Of a stretch of 8,555 nt of DNA, positions 1 through 5,299 are shown one piece after another (position 1 is the stretch's first letter; every line of letters begins with the position of its first letter). The stretch spans positions 1 through 8,555 of the forward strand of contig JADFPM010000111.1 of NCBI GenBank assembly GCA_022562335.1, read 5' to 3'. The stretch is from Chloroflexota bacterium. Lineage in GTDB: Bacteria; Chloroflexota; Dehalococcoidia; Lucifugimonadales; UBA3495. The position numbers and the translations under genes were made by a program. A model generated the notes under the pieces. That model was not told where the DNA came from, made no database searches, and saw only the letters and a list, made by a program, of their open reading frames with translations.

Positions 1-231
1 CGGGTTCTAAATCCGCCCCATATGCATCAATTTAAGGGATAGCGTTCGAATCCGTCCCCCTTCATAAGGGGGACCATAGGGGGTCGTCCCTCTTGGAGTC
101 TAACCTCCCCTTTATCCCCTCCTTCGTAAGGAGGGGAATTAAACAGCTGACGCCAGGCGATGTGATTGGCCCTCTCCCACACAAGATTTCTTAGCTTGAT
201 GCATATCGGGCGGTTTTAAACCCGCCCCTAC
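1..231. repeat. MITE-like intergenic element with inverted ends (left end cut by window edge)
   Basis: The 18 bases at 13-30 (CCGCCCCATATGCATCAA) recur as reverse complement at 196-213 with 17 of 18 matching. The similarity continues outward through a CGGGTTt-AAA type stretch on both sides (1-12 and about 214-226). The two arms enclose about 165 non-coding bases with two hairpins. The right end closes with AAACCCGCCCCTAC (218-231), which recurs exactly at 7525-7538, so the end module is multicopy even within this window. No transposase is present. The reverse-strand open frame here (139-321) only translates the repeat and has no protein-like character. Whether it is a mobile non-autonomous element or a REP-type repeat is inference. 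Confidence 0.5.
54..136. repeat. Pair of similar perfect hairpins inside the 5' element
   Basis: Hairpin 1 is GTCCCCCTT (54-62), loop CAT, AAGGGGGAC (66-74). Hairpin 2 is CCCCTCCTT (116-124), loop CGT, AAGGAGGGG (128-136). Both have 9-bp perfect stems, a three-base loop and the same purine/pyrimidine layout, so they look like diverged copies of one module. No T-run follows either, so they are not typical intrinsic terminators. Confidence 0.55.
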
Positions 232-310
232 GTAAACTGCCGAACCTGTGATCAAAGAAACAATGATTGAAATACCCCGTCGAAAGACCTGGGCGCGCCA
301 TCTAGTATTC

Positions 311-339
311 TTGACAATCATAGGGGCTGATGGTAACTT
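311..339 (+). promoter_or_regulatory. Possible sigma-70-type promoter upstream of the GT20 gene
   Basis: A perfect TTGACA lies at 311-316. Exactly 17 bases later is TAACTT (334-339), a weak -10 matching three of six consensus positions. Transcription would start near 346 and leave a leader of about 175 bases before the ATG at 521. The -35 and the spacing support it; the weak -10 keeps confidence low. Confidence 0.35.
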
Positions 340-369
340 CCAGGCACCCCTATTGAGGCCATCCGCCCT

Positions 370-482
370 AGTTCCCTCTTTGGGATAAGCCTGAAAACAC
401 CCGTGTTCAGACGGCGCCCGAGGGACCTAACCCCAGCGGGATCGGCCCACGCAAGAACCGCGTTGCTCAGGCGCGTCGATCC
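370..482 (+). promoter_or_regulatory. Potentially structured 5' leader of the GT20 gene
   Basis: Bases 370-378 can pair with 420-428 (nine positions, one mismatch) around an inner hairpin (391-395 with 406-410, plus 398-399 with 404-405). A second domain pairs 439-444 with 477-482 (GGATCG/CGATCC) and 449-452 with 473-476, with a four-base bulge. I recognise no known riboswitch class. The start codon follows 38 bases later after a purine-rich GGTGGAAGC. Short helices are common in GC-rich DNA, so a functional leader is only a hypothesis. Confidence 0.22.
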
Positions 483-520
483 GGAATTCACACAGGCGGG
501 ATGTTAGTGGTGGTGGAAGC

Positions 521-2011
521 ATGGCAGACCTAGCCCAGCTATGCGACACCGTATTGTCCCAACGCCGCCTGTTCTTAGTCAGCAACCGCGGCCCCGTGGA
601 ACATCATATGACCGCCGATGGCCGTCCGGAGGCCCGGCGGGGCAGTGGTGGGGTGGTCACGGCCTTCAGTTCGATCACCCAAACCGCCGAATTCACCTGG
701 GTAGCCAGCGCCATGAGCGAGGGCGACCGTTTAGTGTCCAACAACGGCCAGGCGCCCAGCTTCAAGTCGCCCCTTCCCGGCCACATGATCGATCTCCGTT
801 ACGTGGTCACTCCCCGCCGGGTCTACCATAAGTTCTACAACGTCGTGTGCAACCCTCTGTTGTGGTTCCTCCAACACTACATGTGGAACCCTCCCTATAA
901 CCCCAATGTGGACGCCAACGTCCACGACGCCTGGGAGACGGGGTACATACCGGTCAACCAGGCCTTCGCCCAGGCCATCGTGGAGGAGTGCCGCGACGAC
1001 CCGCGGCCTCCCATAATCTTTGGCCACGACTACCATTTATATCTATTGCCCGAGTTTGTGAGGGAGAAACTGCCCGAGGCGATCATCCAGCACTTCATCC
1101 ATATCCCCTGGCCTTCGCCCCGTTACTGGCAGATGATCCCTGCCTATATGATCCAGCGGATCTGCTCGTCCTTGTGCTCGGCCGACATCGTGGGGTTTCA
1201 AACACCCCTGGACTGCCGAAGCTTTATAGACACGGTGGAGGAGTTCCTTCCCGAAGCTAGCGTAAACCGGAAAGAGGGTACCGTGGACTGGCGTGACCGC
1301 CGCATACAGGTGAAATCTTATCCGCTTTCCATCAACGTGGCCGAGGTGCAGGGTATCGCCAACTCCCCCCGGGCCCAGGAATACGATACCCGTTTGGCGG
1401 CCCACACCAACGAAATCAACATCGTCCGCATCGACCGAGCCGAACCCAACAAAAACATCGTCCGGGGGTTCAAGGCGTTCGGCCTGATGCTTGCCAAGTA
1501 CCCAGAATTACGGGGGCGGGTGAACTTCCTGGCGTTCCTGGTGCCGTCCCGAACCCACATTCGCCAATACCAGCGGTACATGGACGACATTCAGCAAACC
1601 GTCAACCACGTCAATCAGACCTACGGCAACGACGATTGGAAGCCGATACAAACCTTTATCGAGAACAACTACACCCAAGCGCTGGCGGGGATGAAGCTGT
1701 ACGACGCGTTGTTGGTGAACACCATCATCGAGGGAATGAACCTGGTGGCCAAAGAAGGCCCTGTGATCAATACCCGGGACGGGGTTTTGGTGATCTCCCA
1801 AACCAGCGGGGTGCACCATCAACTGGCCCCTGGGGCCCTCTCGGTGTCGCCGACAGATATCGAAGGCACCATGGAAGCCCTCTACCAAGCGATAACCATG
1901 CCCCAAGAGCAACGGAAAAAGATGGCGTCGACGCTGGCCGAATCCGTGTGCCGCGAGGACATCACCCACTGGATCATTCGCCAACTGGAAGACATCGCCA
2001 AACTGTTGTAG
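521..2011 (+). CDS. otsA: GT20 glycosyltransferase, trehalose-6-phosphate synthase-like
   Basis: This 496-residue protein is a complete GT20 enzyme, the family that joins a UDP- or ADP-activated glucose to glucose-6-phosphate to give trehalose-6-phosphate in the cytoplasm. Visible landmarks are VSNRGP (20-25, with the Arg matching E. coli OtsA Arg9), the glycine loop GSGGVVTA (41-48), W115 in the CNPLLW segment, HDYH (169-172), HIPWPSP (194-200), PSR (342-344, matching Arg300) and EGMNLVAKE (404-412). The donor-phosphate motif reads RIDRAEPNKN (303-312) instead of the OtsA form RLDYSKG, and the OtsA Asp361 position is Glu404. This RxDxxxPxKN plus LVAKEGP version resembles the divergent GT20 clade common in actinobacteria and Chloroflexota, so the acceptor could differ. 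There is no fused phosphatase domain, and no otsB is visible. The ATG at 521 has only a loose SD (GGTGG). I am sure of the family, less sure of the exact product. Confidence 0.85.
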   Translation: MADLAQLCDTVLSQRRLFLVSNRGPVEHHMTADGRPEARRGSGGVVTAFSSITQTAEFTWVASAMSEGDRLVSNNGQAPSFKSPLPGHMIDLRYVVTPRRVYHKFYNVVCNPLLWFLQHYMWNPPYNPNVDANVHDAWETGYIPVNQAFAQAIVEECRDDPRPPIIFGHDYHLYLLPEFVREKLPEAIIQHFIHIPWPSPRYWQMIPAYMIQRICSSLCSADIVGFQTPLDCRSFIDTVEEFLPEASVNRKEGTVDWRDRRIQVKSYPLSINVAEVQGIANSPRAQEYDTRLAAHTNEINIVRIDRAEPNKNIVRGFKAFGLMLAKYPELRGRVNFLAFLVPSRTHIRQYQRYMDDIQQTVNHVNQTYGNDDWKPIQTFIENNYTQALAGMKLYDALLVNTIIEGMNLVAKEGPVINTRDGVLVISQTSGVHHQLAPGALSVSPTDIEGTMEALYQAITMPQEQRKKMASTLAESVCREDITHWIIRQLEDIAKLL

Positions 2012-2144
2012 AGTAACTCTGGTCCCCTTCCCGCCGGCGATGGCATCGATGACGACGACGGCAACGACGGCCTGGAAAAGCGCCGGGGTTCACCACGATA
2101 TATCCGGTCCTTCTATCCCGTCCCTCTGGCGGAGCCGCACAAAA

Positions 2145-2720
2145 ATGGACGAAATTTTCGACACCCCACTGCCCGACGGCCAGCGCACCGACATTCAGAT
2201 CTGCATCTTTCCCCATCTCAAGGAATTTCTCACCGTCGACCTGCGGGATGACGGAGTGCAGGTCAACTTATTGAATACGGACGACATATTTTCCGACCGG
2301 TTCTTTAGCAGCGTGGAAGAGGAGATATCCATATCGGTGAAGGACCAGGGAGATTACCCGTTCGCCCATCTCATCAATCTTCCCCTGAGACTGGAGGAAG
2401 CGGTCCGCGAAACGGCCATGACCTTCATCCTTGAACACTTGGGCGTGCAACTGGACGACGAAGAGGAATTCCCCACGGTGGTGGTTTACATCATCAGCGG
2501 CGGGGCGCTGGCGATGCACTCGGACAAGGTGTTGGAAGGGTTGAGGAGTCTGCTGAAGGACCGGTCGGGAAACCCGGCGGCCGGAAACTGGGAAGAGGTG
2601 CTCAACCGTCTCATCACCGAAGAGAACCGCATCCTTCAGGAGTTGGCCCACCAGGACCTGAGCGAGGCGGTTCAAAGCGATTCACCCGATTATTTCACCC
2701 TCTGGGAAAACCGGAACTGA
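2145..2720 (+). CDS. Unrecognised acidic protein, 191 aa
   Basis: I do not recognise a family. The protein is soluble-looking, rich in Asp and Glu (for example LDDEEEF near residue 100), with an apparent mix of strands and helices and no signal peptide, membrane segment or Cys/His metal cluster. The start is chosen at 2145 because GGAG lies at 2131-2134, ten bases upstream, and the sequence from MDEIF onward looks like a natural N-terminus. The in-frame ATG at 2040 would add 35 residues of low-complexity Thr/Ala/Ser sequence with no SD. It lies 133 bases after the GT20 gene and 20 bases before the oxidoreductase, so it probably shares an mRNA with the latter. The role is unknown; no function is claimed. 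Confidence 0.75.
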   Translation: MDEIFDTPLPDGQRTDIQICIFPHLKEFLTVDLRDDGVQVNLLNTDDIFSDRFFSSVEEEISISVKDQGDYPFAHLINLPLRLEEAVRETAMTFILEHLGVQLDDEEEFPTVVVYIISGGALAMHSDKVLEGLRSLLKDRSGNPAAGNWEEVLNRLITEENRILQELAHQDLSEAVQSDSPDYFTLWENRN

Positions 2721-2740
2721 TCCCGCTATAAAGGCCTCGA

Positions 2741-3775
2741 ATGGAAAGAATCGGCTTAACCTTTAATCCCTCGCGATTGGGCTCCGGCGCCACCGACGAT
2801 GATCTGATAACCGTGGCCAAGCTGGCCGACCAACTGGGCTATGACACCTTTTTCACCGGCGAATCCTGGGGCCGCGATGCCTTGACCATCCTGACCGCGG
2901 TGGCCTGCCATACCACCAACCTGCGGGTGGGCACCGGCATCCTTCCCGTGTTTAGCCGCACCCCGGCCCTCATCGCCCAGAGCATCGCTTCCCTGGACAT
3001 TATCTCCAATGGGCGGGCCACCCTGGGATTGGGCACCAGCGGCAAGATCGTGATCGAAGATTGGCACGGCCTACCCTTCCATCGCCCTCTGGAGCGGACC
3101 CGGGAGTACATAGAGATAATCCGCCTGGCGCTGGGCGGCGGCCCGGTGAACCACCAGGGAAACTTCTTCCAATTGTCCCGGTTCAGAATGAACGTGGCGC
3201 CGGTGCAAGAACGGATCCCCATATATCTGGCCAGCCTGGGTCCCAAGAATCTAGAACTCACCGGACAGTTGGCCGACGGCTGGCTGCCCATCTGGATCCA
3301 CCACCAACGGCTGCCCGAGTTGACCGAACCCATCGCCAAAGCGGCAGAGCAGGCAGGCCGTGACATCTCGCAGATCACCATTGCCCCCCAGACGATGTGC
3401 TATACCACCGACGACCCCCAGGAATTGGCCGAGGTTGAGGGCCAGGTCCGGGCGCACATGGCCTACTATATCGCGGGAATGGGCAGCTATTATTACGATC
3501 TTTTCTGCCGGTCGGGGTTCCAGACCGAAGCCGACGCCGTAAGGGAGGCTTGGGCCGCCAGGGAAAGGGACAAAGCCGCCCAGGCCATCTCCAGCGAGAT
3601 GCTGGATGGCATCGCCATTCTGGGCGACGCCGCCACCTGCCGCAGCCGGATGGACCGCCTCCGAAAAAGCGGGGCCGGCATGCCGGTGGTCGCCTTCCCC
3701 CACGGTTCAACCATGGATGGAATCAAGCGGACCCTGGAGGCCCTGGCCCCGGTCCTCGCCCCGGCGGATATCTAG
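2741..3775 (+). CDS. LLM-class (luciferase-like) flavin/F420-dependent oxidoreductase
   Basis: This 344-residue protein has the bacterial-luciferase-like TIM-barrel pattern throughout: an N-terminal strand (IGLTFNPS), GYDTFFTGE (33-41), RVGTGILPVFSRTP (62-75), GRATLGLGTSG (91-101), IPIYLASLGPKNLEL (159-173) followed by ADGWLP, and a C-terminal ILGDAATCRSRM segment. It matches the group annotated as 5,10-methylene-tetrahydromethanopterin reductase-like or LLM class F420-dependent oxidoreductases. These use F420H2 or FMNH2 for reductions or monooxygenation; substrate and cofactor choice cannot be read from the sequence. Length is normal. AAGG (2731-2734) sits six bases before the ATG. It is 20 bases after the unknown gene and 14 before the phosphoesterase, consistent with an operon. 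SAR202 Chloroflexota are known for many paralogues of this family. Confidence 0.9.
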   Translation: MERIGLTFNPSRLGSGATDDDLITVAKLADQLGYDTFFTGESWGRDALTILTAVACHTTNLRVGTGILPVFSRTPALIAQSIASLDIISNGRATLGLGTSGKIVIEDWHGLPFHRPLERTREYIEIIRLALGGGPVNHQGNFFQLSRFRMNVAPVQERIPIYLASLGPKNLELTGQLADGWLPIWIHHQRLPELTEPIAKAAEQAGRDISQITIAPQTMCYTTDDPQELAEVEGQVRAHMAYYIAGMGSYYYDLFCRSGFQTEADAVREAWAARERDKAAQAISSEMLDGIAILGDAATCRSRMDRLRKSGAGMPVVAFPHGSTMDGIKRTLEALAPVLAPADI

Positions 3776-3789
3776 CCGGGGACCGGATC

Positions 3790-4362
3790 ATGAAAATCGG
3801 GCTGATCTCCGACACCCACGCCGCCGGCAACGGACATAATATCCCGGAAAGAATCCTCCGGGCCCTGGACGGCGTTGACCTGATCCTCCACTGTGGCGAT
3901 CTGGAATGCCTGGGCGTCCTGGATTATCTGGAAACGGTGGCGCCGGTGCTGGCGGTGCGCGGCTATGAAGACCCCATGGAGCCTGGGGACCGGCTGGCCA
4001 GGATCACCCGCGTGGTCCAGGCTGAAGGGGTGTCCATCGGCATGATCCACGACATCCAATGGCCCGGTCCCAGGATCGTCCCCACCGGCGACGGCTCCAC
4101 CCTGGCCTTTCCGGCTGGCGACCCGGACGAATTGATGGCCAAAAAGTTCGGCCAAAAGGTTGACGTTGTCGTCTTTGGCGACACCCATCACGAACTCATC
4201 CACCAATACGGCGGCGTGCTGTTGGTCAACCCGGGCAGCCCGACCTATCCGGCAAAGCGTCATTCAACCGGCGAGTTGGGCACCATCGGCATGCTAGAGA
4301 TCCGGGGCGAATCGGTCACCGCCCGGCTTATAGACCTGGAAGCCTTTGGCCGGCCGGCGTGA
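3790..4362 (+). CDS. YfcE/MJ0936-type metallophosphoesterase with altered metal-ligand motifs
   Basis: The 190-residue protein follows the compact calcineurin-like phosphodiesterase fold. It has SDTH (D8, H10), HCGD (D37), MIH (H87) and the NPGSPTYP signature (147-154). Two normally conserved metal ligands differ. The GN[CHVN]D motif reads GYED, putting Tyr59 where the bridging Asn belongs, and the GHTH motif reads GDTH, putting Asp131 in place of the first His. Both codons are clear in the DNA (tat and gac). Asp131 could still bind metal; Tyr59 would be unusual. Activity on phosphodiesters is the family expectation but is uncertain here. The start at 3790 is supported by GGGGA (3778-3782) at seven bases and by the family N-terminus MKIGLISDTH; the open frame extends further upstream but overlaps the oxidoreductase and is not protein-like. 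Confidence 0.85.
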   Translation: MKIGLISDTHAAGNGHNIPERILRALDGVDLILHCGDLECLGVLDYLETVAPVLAVRGYEDPMEPGDRLARITRVVQAEGVSIGMIHDIQWPGPRIVPTGDGSTLAFPAGDPDELMAKKFGQKVDVVVFGDTHHELIHQYGGVLLVNPGSPTYPAKRHSTGELGTIGMLEIRGESVTARLIDLEAFGRPA

Positions 4363-4380
4363 TCAACGTGAATCATGTCA

Positions 4381-4399
4381 CGGGAATGAATCCTTCCCG
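4381..4399. other. Hairpin between the phosphoesterase and receiver genes
   Basis: CGGGAA (4381-4386) and TTCCCG (4394-4399) form a perfect six-bp stem with a seven-base loop, 18 bases after the phosphoesterase stop. No T-run follows, so it is not a classical intrinsic terminator. It could stabilise the 3' end or partly separate the two transcription units. Confidence 0.3.
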
Positions 4400-4440
4400 C
4401 GCCACTCCCGGTCCCAAATACCCGTTCATCGCCCAAGTCC

Positions 4441-4812
4441 ATGAGTAGCATCCTGGTCATTGAAGACCAGGAGGTCCTCTGCCGGTTGTACGAGGCGGTC
4501 CTGGGCGAACTCCGGCATGAGGTGGTCATCGCCTACACCGGGGAAGAGGGTCTGAACGCGGCCCGCGAGAGCCGCCCGGACCTGATCATCCTCGACTTGG
4601 AACTGCCCGGAATCTCAGGGATCACGGTGGCGCAAGCCCTGCAATATGAAGGCATTCTCCCCGGAATACCGGTGATAATAACCACCGCCACGCCCAGGGA
4701 AGAGGTCCTGCAGATGACCAGGTCCTTTGAAGTACTGGAGATATTGATCAAGCCCTTCGACATCCTCGTTTTGCTTGATGCCATAGGTAATGCCCTGGCC
4801 AACCCCAAGTGA
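4441..4812 (+). CDS. Stand-alone receiver-domain response regulator
   Basis: The 123-residue protein is a single REC domain in the CheY size range. It shows the acidic pair E8-D9, the phosphoacceptor D52 in LIILDLELPG, T82-A83 (30 residues after the Asp, as in CheY) and K104-P105 (52 after the Asp). All switch residues are therefore present and phosphorylation by a histidine kinase is expected. There is no output domain, so it would act by protein-protein contact, or pass phosphate on. No kinase is in the window. No clear Shine-Dalgarno precedes the ATG; the upstream bases are pyrimidine-rich, so the start may be leaderless or weakly translated. It follows the phosphoesterase by 78 bases, with a hairpin between, so operon membership is unclear. 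Confidence 0.88.
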   Translation: MSSILVIEDQEVLCRLYEAVLGELRHEVVIAYTGEEGLNAARESRPDLIILDLELPGISGITVAQALQYEGILPGIPVIITTATPREEVLQMTRSFEVLEILIKPFDILVLLDAIGNALANPK

Positions 4813-4899
4813 TGGGTTCGGTTCAAAGCACCCGGCAAAGGCAATACGCGGCCCGTCATCGTCACCCCGCCTAGTTATCCTTGTTCCCGAATCGTCACT

Positions 4900-5083
4900 C
4901 TCAACCCCGGCCATGCCGTCCTCAACCCCGGCCATGCCGTCCTCACCCCCACCATGCCGTCTCTCACCCCCGCCATTCCGTCTCTCACCCCGCTATGCCG
5001 TCCTCAACCCCCGCCATGCCGTCCTCACCCTCACCATGCTGTCCTCACCCTCACCATGCTGTCCTCACCCTTACTATGTCATC
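4900..5083. repeat. Nine-unit 20/21-bp tandem repeat
   Basis: Nine head-to-tail units lie at 4900-4920, 4921-4941, 4942-4961, 4962-4982, 4983-5002, 5003-5023, 5024-5043, 5044-5063 and 5064-5083. A typical unit is CTCACCCCCACCATGCCGTC. Units 1 and 2 are identical, units 7 and 8 are identical, and the last is the most diverged. The 20/21 alternation comes from one C or A more or less. The period breaks any reading frame into Pro/Ser/His-rich peptides, so the open frames here are not taken as genes. The last unit runs directly into the hairpin repeat that follows, which suggests expansion from its edge. Confidence 0.9.
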
Positions 5084-5165
5084 CTGAGCGCAGCGAAGGA
5101 TCTGGGGCAGTGGGGGGCGTCCCCTCCCCAGATGTTTCGCCGCTGCGGCTGGCTCAACATGACAT
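5076..5165. repeat. Imperfect palindromic dispersed repeat (TCATCCTGAGCG...GAAGGATCTG type)
   Basis: The left arm 5076-5107 (ATGTCAT...CTGAGCGCAGCGAAGG...ATCTGGGG) pairs with the right arm 5126-5165 (CCCCAGAT...GCTGCGG...CTCAA...ATGACAT), with a few mismatches and extra bases on the right. The centre 5108-5125 contains GGGG/CCCC that can extend the stem. The CTGAGCGCAGCGAAGGATCT motif is a widely seen intergenic repeat in many bacterial genomes, often mistranslated as a HPERSEGS peptide. As RNA the unit would fold into a long hairpin. Mobility or function is unknown. Confidence 0.75.
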
Positions 5166-5239
5166 TGGTTGAGGCGATGACCGGCAGAAAAGAGTCTGTT
5201 TCTTCAGGCCAGGCGGCCATTCAACACCAAACAGCAAAC

Positions 5240-5269
5240 AAAAAGGCGAGGTGTGTGCCTCGCCTTTTT
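5240..5269. terminator. Bidirectional rho-independent terminator
   Basis: AAAAAGGCGAGG (5240-5251), a six-base loop TGTGTG, then CCTCGCCTTTTT (5258-5269) form a perfect 12-bp stem. The GC-rich core is flanked by A5 and T5, so it works from both strands. On the minus strand it lies 30 bases after the hppA stop and should end that transcript. On the plus strand it would stop readthrough from the receiver gene and the repeats. Confidence 0.92.
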
Positions 5270-5299
5270 ATATTCCAGGACCCCTGGTTCGGGCCGGGT

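Noticed and set aside
36..60. tRNA T-arm-like GTTCGAATCC
   Set aside because: The flanks do not form a T stem or acceptor stem; it belongs to the GC-rich repeat family.
139..321. Small minus-strand open frame in the 5' region
   Set aside because: It translates the inverted repeat (a VGAGLKP-type peptide typical of such repeats) and has no good ribosome binding site.
2040..2144. Upstream ATG for the 191-aa protein
   Set aside because: No SD, and a Thr/Ala/Ser-rich stretch unlike the rest; ATG 2145 is better supported.
3550..3789. N-terminal extension of the phosphoesterase frame
   Set aside because: It overlaps the oxidoreductase in another frame and is Gly/Arg/Pro-rich. The ATG at 3790 has a good SD and the family N-terminus.
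4900..5083. CRISPR array
   Set aside because: Units are directly adjacent 20/21-bp repeats with no unique spacers and no cas genes nearby.
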